Program-made: the position numbers and the translations under genes
DNA from: Bacteroidota bacterium
GTDB taxonomy: Bacteria > Bacteroidota > Bacteroidia > Flavobacteriales > Weeksellaceae
Assembly (NCBI GenBank): GCA_018266965.1
Contig: JAFDZJ010000303.1
Coordinates: forward strand, 1 to 7,260
Direction of reading: 5' to 3'
DNA: 7,260 bases
Part shown: positions 1 to 5,320 of the stretch, one piece after another
Layout of the letters: each line of letters begins with the position of its first letter
Position numbering within the stretch: position 1 is the stretch's first letter
The notes under the pieces: model-generated
Databases searched by the model: none
Told to the model about the DNA's origin: nothing
What the model saw: only the letters and a program-made list of their open reading frames with translations

Positions 1-1
1 A

Positions 2-397
2 TTTTTAAAAAACTATATCATCAATTATTACAAGTTATTTATTCCTATTTGTATTGCGATTGTTGGTATTGGAAGCGTATGGAGAAAAGAGATATTTTCA
101 TTGCTTTTCAAAGAACAATACATGAACAGCTCCAATCCATTTGTACTATTATTAATAGTATTTTGCTTGAATATGCTTTTCAGAAATCTATACGGAAATC
201 TCAATTCTGCCATTGGAAAAATGAAATTTAACACCATTGCTTCCGTCATTGCCATAGTAGAGTTAGTGATATTAAGTTATTTTTTAGTTCCTACATTTGG
301 GTTAATTGGAATGGTATATTCTGTTGGAATCACTCTGTTTTCTAGTGGAATTATCTTGGGCATTTTTTTCCTAAACTATTATAAGCGACTAAAATAA
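2..397 (+). CDS. Polysaccharide flippase (MATE/Wzx-like), C-terminal part, 5' truncated by window edge
   Basis: The frame is open from base 2 to the stop at 395-397 and gives 131 residues with no start, so the gene begins left of the window. The visible part is strongly hydrophobic, with about four membrane segments near residues 8-25, 46-60, 77-95 and 100-124, and a basic end (YYKRLK). The stretch LYGNLNSAIGKMKF, followed by a membrane pair with the motif FLVPTFGLIGMVYS, is the pattern seen at the C-terminus of MOP-superfamily oligosaccharide flippases, where Pro-x-Phe-Gly-x-x-Gly joins the last helices. Such proteins move lipid-linked sugar units across the inner membrane for O-antigen, capsule or other glycans. 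The next gene starts 14 bases downstream on the same strand, so co-transcription is possible. The family is inferred from pattern; the exact substrate cannot be read. Confidence 0.75.
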   Translation, partial: FLKNYIINYYKLFIPICIAIVGIGSVWRKEIFSLLFKEQYMNSSNPFVLLLIVFCLNMLFRNLYGNLNSAIGKMKFNTIASVIAIVELVILSYFLVPTFGLIGMVYSVGITLFSSGIILGIFFLNYYKRLK

Positions 398-411
398 ATT
401 ATCTTTGTCCC

Positions 412-906
412 ATGAAGAAAAATATTTTTTTCCTAACGGTTATTTCGTTTATGTTTTTCATTGCGTGTCGCAATTCGGAGGACACCCAATTTATCGACCA
501 AAAAATTCAAATTTTTATTGACTCTGCTGGTCAGGATATGTTGAATTCCAAGATTAATGGTTCCTATATAGGATACACTATTAATGATGTCTATGGAGCT
601 ACCGATGTTGTTCCTGTGCCGATGACACTTAAAAAAACTGCCGACACCATCAATTATTTGGAATATATTGCAGGTGCAAAAAGAATTGCAATGGACGCTA
701 ATAATCCTCCACAAAATTACCAATCCAAAATTGCCTTTGCGTTTCAAAAAAAACTCGGAAACAATACCGTTACAACCAATGACACTTTGGTACTCAACTA
801 CACCATGTCGCCAACTTTGTTTCAAATAAACAACGCTACCTACAACGGAATTTCTGTTTTTACCAAAAATCCAAATACAGATAACATCATCAAAATTTTT
901 AAATAA
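412..906 (+). CDS. Small hypothetical lipoprotein
   Basis: This is a 164-residue protein. It starts with a lipoprotein signal: two Lys after Met, a Phe-rich hydrophobic core (residues 5-17), and the lipobox F-I-A-C with Cys19 as the expected lipidation site. The residues after Cys19 (RNSEDT) include two acidic ones; in Bacteroidota, acidic residues just after the Cys are associated with display on the outer face of the outer membrane, so surface exposure is possible but not shown. The mature part has no Cys and no membrane helix, and is rich in Asn, Thr and alternating hydrophobic residues, which suggests a beta-rich fold. I do not recognise a named family. It starts 14 bases after the flippase stop and ends 67 bases before serS. 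The ATG at 412 is chosen because the signal peptide begins there; no clear Shine-Dalgarno is present, as is usual in this phylum. Confidence 0.8.
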   Translation: MKKNIFFLTVISFMFFIACRNSEDTQFIDQKIQIFIDSAGQDMLNSKINGSYIGYTINDVYGATDVVPVPMTLKKTADTINYLEYIAGAKRIAMDANNPPQNYQSKIAFAFQKKLGNNTVTTNDTLVLNYTMSPTLFQINNATYNGISVFTKNPNTDNIIKIFK

Positions 907-911
907 ATTAT

Positions 912-920
912 TAAATTTGC
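912..920 (+). promoter_or_regulatory. Candidate serS promoter -7 box
   Basis: TAAATTTGC matches the Bacteroidota -7 consensus TAnnTTTGY exactly and lies between the lipoprotein stop and serS. No good -33 TTTG is found about 20 bases upstream. A second reading uses TTTGC at 916-920 as the -33 element with the poorer box TAAATTTAT at 944-952 (23-base spacer), which would start transcription close to the serS ATG. AT-rich DNA yields such matches by chance, so this is tentative. Confidence 0.3.
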
Positions 921-973
921 AATTCAAAAATTTCTGATTATTTTAAATTTATCAAAAACCTTAATACTGCAAT

Positions 974-2242
974 ATGTTACAAGTCAATTTCTTAAAAGAA
1001 CAAAAAGAATTAGTTATTGAAGGACTACAAAAAAGGAACTTCAAAAATATCAATTTGGTTGATGAAGCCATACAAATAGACGAAAACAGAAAAAAAATCC
1101 AATTCGAATTGGATACTTTGAATGCAGAGAAAAACAAGGTTTCCAAGGAAATTGGATTACTAATGAAAGACGGTAAAAAAGATGAAGCAGAAGCTGCAAA
1201 AACAAAAACTACCGAATTTGCAGATAGAATAAAAGAATTGGAAAATCAAAAACCAGTAGTGGAAGAAGAGCTTTTGCAAATCCTCTATCAAATACCGAAT
1301 ATTCCTTATGAAAAAGTGAAAGCAGGAGTATCCGCAGAAGATAACGAGATTGTTTTTCAATCCCACGAAGTACAAGGTTTGGGAGCAGGAAATATCCCTC
1401 ATTGGGAATTAGCAAAAAAATACAACCTTATAGATTTTGAATTGGGAGTAAAAATTGCTGGTGCAGGTTTCCCTGTATATCTCGGAAAAGGAGCAAGATT
1501 ACAAAGAGCATTAGTACAATATTTTTTGGACAAAAATACAGATGCTGGGTATCTGGAAGTCAATCCACCTCATGTAGTAAACGAAGCCTCCGGGTACGGA
1601 ACAGGACAATTGCCAGACAAAGAGGGGCAAATGTACTTTGTGAATGAAGACAATCTATACCTAATACCAACAGCAGAAGTCCCTGTTACCAATATATACA
1701 GAGATACTATTATTGATGAAAATGATTTTCCAGTAAAAAACACTGCTTTTTCACAATGCTACAGGAGAGAAGCAGGAAGTTATGGAGCACATGTAAGAGG
1801 TCTGAACAGATTACACCAATTCGAAAAGGTGGAAATAGTAAGAATAGAAAAACCGGAAAATTCTTATGCTGCACTGGAAGAAATGGTGGAACATGTAAAA
1901 AGCATTTTGGAGGATTTGGAGCTTCCTTTTAGAATATTGAGATTATGTGGTGGTGATATGGGTTTTACCTCTGCTATGACTTATGATTTCGAAGTTTGGA
2001 GTGCTGCTCAAGAAAAATGGTTGGAGGTTTCTTCTGTTTCTAATTTTGAAACTTTCCAAGCCAACAGATTGAAATGCAGATACAGAAAAGACGGAAAAAC
2101 ACAACTTGTACACACCCTAAATGGTTCGGCAATGGCTTTGCCTAGGATAATGGCTGCATTACTGGAAAACAACCAAACTACAGAAGGTATAAAACTACCA
2201 AAAAAAGTTGCAGAATATGCTAGATTTGAAATGATAATGTAA
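974..2242 (+). CDS. serS: Serine--tRNA ligase
   Basis: Cytoplasmic class II aminoacyl-tRNA synthetase of 422 residues, the usual length. It activates serine with ATP and loads it onto tRNA-Ser (and tRNA-Sec where present). Residues about 30-100 form the charged, heptad-like coiled-coil arm that grips the long variable arm of tRNA-Ser. The catalytic core follows: the serine-pocket loop T233-A234-E235, motif 2 around C262-Y-R-R-E-A-G268 with the ATP-contacting Arg, and motif 3 N383-G-S-A-M-A-L-P-R391 ending in the invariant Arg. No frameshift or missing catalytic residue is seen. The ATG at 974 is the first in frame and gives the expected N-terminus MLQVNFLKEQ. It is followed within 30 bases by a strong terminator, so it ends the transcript. 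This housekeeping gene marks the chromosomal edge of the accessory island to its right. Confidence 0.98.
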   Translation: MLQVNFLKEQKELVIEGLQKRNFKNINLVDEAIQIDENRKKIQFELDTLNAEKNKVSKEIGLLMKDGKKDEAEAAKTKTTEFADRIKELENQKPVVEEELLQILYQIPNIPYEKVKAGVSAEDNEIVFQSHEVQGLGAGNIPHWELAKKYNLIDFELGVKIAGAGFPVYLGKGARLQRALVQYFLDKNTDAGYLEVNPPHVVNEASGYGTGQLPDKEGQMYFVNEDNLYLIPTAEVPVTNIYRDTIIDENDFPVKNTAFSQCYRREAGSYGAHVRGLNRLHQFEKVEIVRIEKPENSYAALEEMVEHVKSILEDLELPFRILRLCGGDMGFTSAMTYDFEVWSAAQEKWLEVSSVSNFETFQANRLKCRYRKDGKTQLVHTLNGSAMALPRIMAALLENNQTTEGIKLPKKVAEYARFEMIM

Positions 2243-2247
2243 GGCAA

Positions 2248-2901
2248 TTAGCTACATAAAAAAAGAAGCCGTCTCGATACAATTTTTTCGAGACGGTTTT
2301 TTATTTCTGATTTTTTAGAATTAATTTTAAAGAAGAACAATATTCTTTTTAAATGACAAAAAGTACCCTCTTTTAGGCACTTTTCTTTCTCAGATTGTGT
2401 GCTAAAGCATGTAATCCGAATTCTAATTCGCATTTTTCTATTAGGATTATATCCACTTGTAGATAATCCTATGTCGCCTGCTCTGAAAGATGGTCTTCCA
2501 AAAGAATCCCTTTGTGTAATTGGAGCTTGTTTAACAGTCATTTGATTTCCGTTAATAGCAAAATATCCGGTAATGTTTTTTAATAATTCTAATCCCTCCA
2601 ATTCAACACCCATTCCCATTTTAATTTCTTGGAAAGCATAAGTAGAATTGTACGGAAATTTTTCCGCTAATGGATCTAACTGAATAAAGCGACATGTATC
2701 AGGCATAAATGTTCTGTATTTAAACATATACATTCCCGTCTCTTGAAGTTCTTTGCCGTTGTACTTGTAATTTAAAGGACTTGTCTGCGGATTAAAAACA
2801 GACTCTCCTACCAAAGCACTTGCCAAGAAGTTCATCCCAAAAGGATAATAATCGTTGGTGTCTAAAATTTTTAAAGTGGTGTTTTCTTTGGCTCTAATCA
2901 T
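2248..2901 (-). CDS. RHS core fragment A with short C-terminal tip (orphan or degraded)
   Basis: This 217-residue frame begins inside an RHS protein. Residues 10-22 (LKILDTNDYYPFG) and 45-105 (YKYNGKELQETG, MPDTCRF, DPLAEKF, then ELEGLE) are the RHS repeat-associated core that in a full protein closes the shell and precedes the variable toxin tip. A whole RHS toxin has well over a thousand residues ahead of this, all absent. A stop lies one codon from the ATG at 2901, and P1 repeat DNA lies just beyond. Decay signs: Cys70 where MPDTGRF has Gly, and Ile93 in FQEIK where Asn is usual. Residues 106 to about 170 (basic, with NPNRKMRIRIR) are an unrecognised tip. The last 20 or so codons cross the serS terminator and are probably accidental, so the native end may have been lost by frameshift. 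I see no secretion signal. It is likely non-functional or a donor of tip sequence. Confidence 0.65.
   Translation of the reverse strand: MIRAKENTTLKILDTNDYYPFGMNFLASALVGESVFNPQTSPLNYKYNGKELQETGMYMFKYRTFMPDTCRFIQLDPLAEKFPYNSTYAFQEIKMGMGVELEGLELLKNITGYFAINGNQMTVKQAPITQRDSFGRPSFRAGDIGLSTSGYNPNRKMRIRIRITCFSTQSEKEKCLKEGTFCHLKRILFFFKINSKKSEIKNRLEKIVSRRLLFLCS
2269..2302. terminator. Bidirectional intrinsic terminator after serS
   Basis: There is a perfect 8-bp stem CCGTCTCG (2269-2276) / CGAGACGG (2289-2296) with a 12-base loop, followed by TTTTTT (2297-2302). An A-rich run lies before the left arm, so the hairpin also works for transcripts arriving on the minus strand. It lies 27 bases past the serS stop. 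The minus-strand RHS frame 2248-2901 runs straight through it, which suggests the last codons of that frame are not natural coding sequence. Confidence 0.9.
2359..2384 (-). terminator. Weak hairpin inside the end of RHS frame A
   Basis: On the minus strand the arms AAAAGT(G)CC and GG(T)ACTTTT pair with one mismatch around an 8-base loop, followed by a short T run. It could be the original stop signal of RHS piece A, ahead of the serS terminator. The stem is short and AT-rich, so confidence is low. Confidence 0.25.
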
Positions 2902-2916
2902 TATTTACTTGTTTAT

Positions 2917-2948
2917 GAGTACGAGCGTGACGCTCGCACCAGCAGGGG
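2917..2948. repeat. P1 palindromic repeat, copy 1
   Basis: This 32-bp element matches 3237-3268 at 31 of 32 positions (T2928 versus G3248). Its centre is a clean hairpin, CGAGCG-TGA-CGCTCG, extended by a GT/AC pair beyond one mismatch, then a non-paired CACCAGCAGGGG tail. It is far more GC-rich than its surroundings. It lies exactly where RHS piece B stops resembling RHS: after MPDTGRF the frame reads into P1 and gives TPAGASVTLVL before a stop. It therefore looks like an insertion or a rearrangement scar. Confidence 0.8.
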
Positions 2949-3236
2949 TAAACCGCCCTGTGTCTGGCATATATGTTCTATACTTAAAGTTATAGAAACC
3001 CGTCTCTTGCAATTCTTGTCCTTGATACTTGTAATTCTCCCAGCCGCTTTTAGGGGCAAATAGCGGTTTTTTGATGATGTTTATATTCAATCCAAAGGGT
3101 AGTAGTCGTTTCTGTCCAAAATAGTAATTTCGTTGGTTTCTTTGTTTTTGGTGTAGCTCATTCTTATATTTCCCAAATGATCTTTGTACTGGTAAATGTA
3201 CTGCTTTTTTTGGTAATCATAAAAACCTTCTGCGGT
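2949..3236 (-). pseudogene. RHS core fragment B, truncated at both ends and frameshifted
   Basis: Read on the minus strand from 3236, the sequence gives an RHS stretch TAEGFYDYQKK, IYQYKDHLGNIRMSYTKN, then TNEITILDRNDYYP. One T is then missing in the run that should encode Pro-Phe-Gly (near 3094-3099), so this frame hits a stop. The next frame continues with PFGLNINIIKKP, YKYQGQELQETG and MPDTGRF. After GRF the sequence enters P1 and ends at 2905, with no DPLSEK block and no toxin tip. The part from 3045 to 3170 is nearly identical to the matching part of RHS piece C (about 6243-6365). There is no start codon of its own, and it is bounded by P1 on both sides. It is a dead remnant of an RHS toxin gene. 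Confidence 0.75.
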
Positions 3237-3268
3237 GAGTACGAGCGGGACGCTCGCACCAGCAGGGG
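3237..3268. repeat. P1 palindromic repeat, copy 2
   Basis: Second copy of the 32-bp P1 element, in the same orientation as 2917-2948 with one substitution. The hairpin arms CGAGCG/CGCTCG are preserved. It directly abuts P2 (3270) on its right and RHS piece B on its left, so RHS piece B is framed by two direct P1 copies 320 bp apart. Confidence 0.8.
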
Positions 3269-3269
3269 G

Positions 3270-3294
3270 AATCGGCGAATCTCGTTCCTCGATT
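3270..3294. repeat. P2 palindromic repeat, copy 1
   Basis: This 25-bp imperfect palindrome begins AATCGGCGAA and ends TTCCTCGATT. The arms AATCG/CGATT and GAA/TTC pair around a TCTCG loop. The same element recurs at 6461, 7173 and 7229 with small changes. Here it cuts RHS piece D just after the codons for IYHYK, where DHLGN would follow. Confidence 0.75.
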
Positions 3295-3347
3295 TGTAAT
3301 GGTAAATGTACATATTTTTTTGGTAATCATAAAAACCTTCGGCTTTT
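3295..3347 (-). pseudogene. RHS fragment D, about 17 codons
   Basis: Read on the minus strand this gives AEGFYDYQKNMYIYHYK, the same RHS stretch that in piece B reads AEGFYDYQKKQYIYQYK. At DNA level 3301-3340 matches 3191-3230 at 37 of 40 positions, exactly 110 bp apart. The homology stops at P2 on one side and at P3 on the other. It is a relic of a second RHS copy, too short to have a function. Confidence 0.65.
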
Positions 3348-3405
3348 GCTACTCCACACGAAAGATTAACTCCGTTGTATCTTCGATTTCGTGCGGGAGC
3401 GGTGG
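3348..3405. repeat. P3 palindromic repeat, copy 1
   Basis: This element of about 58 bp can fold into a long imperfect hairpin. Outer arms are CACGAA/TTCGTG with CTCC/GGGAG beyond; inner arms are AGATTAAC against GTTGTATCT around a 3-base loop; the right arm carries an unpaired bulge of about five bases. Copies lie at 4022 and 6518 in the same orientation. It begins 24 bases past the stop of the TA1 toxin. Confidence 0.8.
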
Positions 3406-3429
3406 AAACTTCGGTTTTAAAATTTAAGT

Positions 3430-3699
3430 TTATTTAGGAAATACTTTATAAATGTCGTTTCTCTTCACAAATCTCGCTAATTCAACTTTGTTTTCATCTT
3501 TATAAAAACCTAACCTATAATCTCCCATTCTCCATCTGTACGCCGTTGAAAAACCCTTTAATTTTTCAACATTTTGAAGTTCTTCTAATGTTTCTGCATT
3601 TTGAAGTTCAACAATAAATTCTTTTATTTTATTTTTTAATTTATTGTCACTCAGTTTTTTAATATCATTTAGAAAACTTCTTAAAAAAACAACTTCCAT
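3430..3699 (-). CDS. TA1 toxin, RelE/ParE superfamily
   Basis: This 89-residue basic protein has the compact layout of RelE/ParE toxins: an N-terminal strand (MEVVFLRSF), two Lys-rich helices (about residues 9-45), and a C-terminal sheet with KLKGFSTAYRWRMGDYRLGFY near 48-67 and VELARFVKRNDIYKVFP at the end. The YRWRMGDYRLGF strand pair and the final R-x-x-I-Y-K-x-F-P are typical of RelE-like toxins, which cleave mRNA at the ribosome; ParE-like relatives poison gyrase, and the sequence alone does not separate these with certainty. Its ATG overlaps the antitoxin stop by one base (TAATG), so translation is coupled and antitoxin is made first. P3 follows 24 bases after its stop. The gene looks intact. 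Confidence 0.85.
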   Translation of the reverse strand: MEVVFLRSFLNDIKKLSDNKLKNKIKEFIVELQNAETLEELQNVEKLKGFSTAYRWRMGDYRLGFYKDENKVELARFVKRNDIYKVFPK

Positions 3700-3947
3700 T
3701 AGTCTAAAGCATTCATTACTTCATCTAAACTTACTATATCTTCTCTATCAGCCTGTTGCATTAACAAGAGCAATCCCAAATCTTCCTTTTCTTCTTCGGA
3801 TAAGGATTTCAATCTTTCCTTTTCTTTATATTCAACATAAAAAGAAACAGCTTTTTCCATAATTGATTTCACACTTAATTCCTCAAAAGCAGATAGAATT
3901 TTAAGTTTTGTCAGGATGTTTTCGTCTATGTCAATATTTTTACGCAT
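3699..3947 (-). CDS. TA1 antitoxin, ribbon-helix-helix-like
   Basis: This 82-residue acidic protein is encoded just before and overlapping the toxin. It starts MRKNIDIDENILTKLKILSAFEE, with a short basic strand followed by helix-turn-helix spacing (about residues 3-45) like the ribbon-helix-helix fold of CopG/ParD-type antitoxins; this part would bind the operator. The rest (KEKERLKSLSEEEKEDLGLL, then EVMNALD) is charged and helical, suited to wrapping the toxin. The ATG at 3947 is preferred over a TTG at 3968 because the RHH-like sequence begins there and a promoter box overlaps the longer form. The complex would be expected to repress its own promoter at 3965-3997. Confidence 0.8.
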   Translation of the reverse strand: MRKNIDIDENILTKLKILSAFEELSVKSIMEKAVSFYVEYKEKERLKSLSEEEKEDLGLLLLMQQADREDIVSLDEVMNALD

Positions 3948-3964
3948 ATTAAAAAATTTATAAT

Positions 3965-3997
3965 TCAAATATACAAATAATATATCATATACACAAA
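3965..3997 (-). promoter_or_regulatory. Candidate TA1 promoter
   Basis: On the minus strand TTTG (3997-3994) is followed after 20 bases by TATATTTGA (3973-3965), a good fit to the Bacteroidota -33 TTTG / -7 TAnnTTTG pair. Transcription would begin near 3958, about 11 bases before the antitoxin ATG. This is the best promoter candidate in the window. Confidence 0.5.
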
Positions 3998-4021
3998 ACT
4001 CTTTTGGTGTTGAGTGCTCTT

Positions 4022-4079
4022 GCTACTCCGCACGAAAGATTAACTCAGTTGAATCTTCGATTTCGTACGGGAGCGGAGG
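4022..4079. repeat. P3 palindromic repeat, copy 2
   Basis: It matches 3348-3405 closely, in the same orientation and length. It sits in the divergent gap between the TA1 promoter and TA2. Together with copy 1 it brackets the whole TA1 module as direct repeats 674 bp apart. Right-arm changes (TTCGTACGG for TTCGTGCGG) slightly weaken the stem. Confidence 0.8.
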
Positions 4080-4161
4080 TTCTTTTATTAGAAGTTTATG
4101 TCTTTCAATATCTTATTTTATTTTATTTTTTATTCCCAGTATAAAGAAAGCAGAATTTTTG

Positions 4162-4170
4162 TATGTTTGT
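4162..4170 (+). promoter_or_regulatory. Candidate TA2 promoter -7 box
   Basis: TATGTTTGT fits TAnnTTTGY exactly. It would start transcription near 4176, only about 7-13 bases before the antitoxin start. No clear TTTG lies 19-23 bases upstream. Confidence 0.4.
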
Positions 4171-4188
4171 ATAGAAAATTTTATGATT

Positions 4189-4413
4189 ATGAATGCGATT
4201 AGACAATTTGTAGAAGTGAAAGATCATTCTTTTAACGTGTCGCTTCCAAAAGATTTTAATGCCAAAAGTGTAGAAATTATCATTATTCCAAATGAAAATG
4301 AAGATTTCCATTTGATTTCTGAACAGCAAAAAAGAGTACTGGAAAAAGCATTACAACAAGATAAAAAAAGCTTTATTTCCCGAGATGAGCTCACAATAAA
4401 ACACAAATTATAA
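4189..4413 (+). CDS. TA2 antitoxin
   Basis: This 74-residue protein starts MNAIRQFVEVKDHSFNVSLP. Its N-terminal half is a short beta-rich block (VEVKDHSFNVSLPKDF, then VEIIIIP), reminiscent of the small antitoxin type with an LPKDFNxKxVE motif found beside ParE toxins in Bacteroidota. The second half (EQQKRVLEKALQQDKKSFISRDEL) is helical and charged and would bind the toxin. The ATG at 4189 matches the conserved-looking MNAIRQ start; the ATG at 4183 is two codons upstream and possible. Its last 11 bases (4403-4413) overlap the toxin frame, the same overlap length as in TA3. Calling it an antitoxin rests mainly on gene order, size and the overlap with a recognisable toxin. Confidence 0.75.
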   Translation: MNAIRQFVEVKDHSFNVSLPKDFNAKSVEIIIIPNENEDFHLISEQQKRVLEKALQQDKKSFISRDELTIKHKL

Positions 4414-4699
4414 ACTGCGATTTTCTGATATTGCAGATAAAGAAATTGAGCAGGCAATAGAATACTATAGTTCAAAATCTAAAAACGGGGAGTACAACTT
4501 CAGAACAGAATTGAATGATGCTTTAGACGCTTTGGAGCTCAATCCGTTTTTCCAATTTCGGCACAAAAATATCAGAGCATTGCCGTTTAAACATATGCCG
4601 TATCTCGTTTTCTTTGAAATTTACGAAGACGAAAAAACAGTTTATATTTACTCTGTTTTTAACACTTTCCAAAATCCGGAGAAATACCCTAATCTTTAA
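4403..4699 (+). CDS. TA2 toxin, ParE-like, start codon lost
   Basis: The frame is open from 4400. From 4403 it encodes 98 residues, exactly the length of the TA3 toxin: TNYKLRFSDIADKEIEQAIEYY, a helical middle, then PYLVFFEIYEDEKTVYIYSVFNTFQNPEKYP. The end shares SVFNTxQNPEK with TA3 and is typical of ParE-family toxins, which act on DNA gyrase. In TA3 the overlap with the antitoxin reads ATGGATTATAA; here the same 11 bases read ACAAATTATAA, so the ATG has become ACA. No ATG or GTG exists elsewhere in the frame; the first TTG is at 4511 and would remove the first 36 residues. The body shows no stop or frameshift. Either the toxin is silenced, or it is made from a non-standard start. The antitoxin-side sequence remains open across these changes. 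Confidence 0.7.
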   Translation, partial: TNYKLRFSDIADKEIEQAIEYYSSKSKNGEYNFRTELNDALDALELNPFFQFRHKNIRALPFKHMPYLVFFEIYEDEKTVYIYSVFNTFQNPEKYPNL

Positions 4700-4758
4700 A
4701 ACCAAGTCCCAAAAGTTGGATTTTGTTTACTTTATGACCATCATATAATCGTACGGGA

Positions 4759-4860
4759 ATGATGGAGGAAGATAAAATAAGTATCTTTAAAATCATAGAT
4801 AAAATGCTTACTACCAAAAAATTTAAAGATTTCTTTAATAAAAATGTAGCGGTGCTATAA
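4759..4860 (+). other. Small ORF of unknown origin (33 codons), possible gene remnant
   Basis: The frame reads MMEEDKISIFKIIDKMLTTK, then KFKDFFNKNVAVL and a stop three bases before a strong terminator. It is Lys/Phe-rich and looks like a protein end rather than random sequence, since the frame runs directly into the terminator. The upstream frame is open for only eight more codons. I do not recognise the family; it could be the last part of a lost gene, such as a transposase or host gene whose front was deleted. The rest of 4700-4860 holds nothing else I can support. Confidence 0.25.
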
Positions 4861-4863
4861 AAC

Positions 4864-4891
4864 AAAACTCCCGCTAATTAGCGGGAGTTTT
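4864..4891. terminator. Perfect 28-bp palindromic bidirectional terminator
   Basis: Bases 4864-4891 form a perfect palindrome with arms AAAACTCCCGCTAA / TTAGCGGGAGTTTT; the GC core CTCCCGC/GCGGGAG is flanked by A and T runs on each side. It ends plus-strand transcripts from TA2 and minus-strand transcripts from the RHS-C/immunity pair. The immunity gene's stop codon TAG lies inside the stem-loop (4874-4876). Confidence 0.9.
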
Positions 4892-5308
4892 TGATTGATT
4901 ATTTTTTAAATAAATATTATATAAGTTCAGTATAAAAATACTACACAAAAATAAAATTGAGGTTTTGAGATAAATATATTCTTCAATAATTCCTTTAAAC
5001 AAAATCATATTCTTAAACCATATAATCAATAAAAGTATCGAAGAATACAATATATATTTAAAGTTTTTGATAAATAAAGTAATCACAAATAGCAATATGG
5101 ATAATAATATTTCCAAATATAGTATGGAAAAATTACCTCGATAATCTGCATGTAGGTTTATTTGCTTCCAACTTGACGGATTTAACATTTCTCTCAACAT
5201 TTTTATATCTAATATTGGATATGGTTCGGAAAAATTATAAGCAATTTTTATATTGCAAAATCCTATTATTACCAACAAAGCCATTAAATAAATTATATAT
5301 TTTTTCAT
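4874..5308 (-). CDS. Four-helix membrane protein, probable immunity protein for RHS-C
   Basis: This 144-residue protein has membrane segments near residues 4-20, 61-80, 84-104 and 112-134. A polar loop of about 40 residues lies between the first two (SEPYPILDIKMLREMLNPSS and on to DYRGNF); it would face the periplasm if the N-terminus is inside. The ATG at 5308 is preferred over a TTG at 5314. It follows the stop of the RHS-C tip by 12 bases on the same strand. In polymorphic-toxin loci the gene directly after the toxin tip is normally its specific immunity gene, and a membrane protein fits a toxin acting at or near membranes. No family is recognised. The role is inferred only from position. 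The C-terminal NQSKTPAN is encoded inside the terminator stem. Confidence 0.65.
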   Translation of the reverse strand: MKKYIIYLMALLVIIGFCNIKIAYNFSEPYPILDIKMLREMLNPSSWKQINLHADYRGNFSILYLEILLSILLFVITLFIKNFKYILYSSILLLIIWFKNMILFKGIIEEYIYLKTSILFLCSIFILNLYNIYLKNNQSKTPAN

Positions 5309-5320
5309 TTTCAATATATT

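Noticed and set aside
433..927. Minus-strand frame of 164 codons opposite the lipoprotein gene
   Set aside because: The plus-strand frame has a clean lipoprotein signal peptide and fits the plus-strand gene row; the minus-strand frame has no recognisable domain.
1160..1415. Two minus-strand frames inside serS
   Set aside because: They are shadows of the serS coiled-coil region; Phe-rich translations opposite Lys/Glu codons are expected.
2905..3090. Frame of 61 codons as a separate small protein
   Set aside because: It begins at a TTG inside an RHS core and ends by reading into P1; it is part of pseudogene B.
3348..3405. P3 as an integron attC site
   Set aside because: The AAC and GTT triplets are only three bases apart in the loop rather than at the outer ends, the outer boxes do not fit RYYYAAC/GTTRRRY, and no integrase is present in the window.
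3644..3862. Plus-strand hydrophobic frame opposite TA1
   Set aside because: It is antisense to the TA1 junction; its Leu/Phe content follows from the complementary Lys/Glu codons.
4123..4475. Minus-strand frames opposite the TA2 antitoxin
   Set aside because: They lie antisense to a supported gene with promoter box and toxin overlap, and show no domain.
4511..4699. A 62-residue protein starting at TTG 4511
   Set aside because: The homologous frame extends back to 4403 with a clear ParE-like N-terminus; the TTG is an internal Leu codon.
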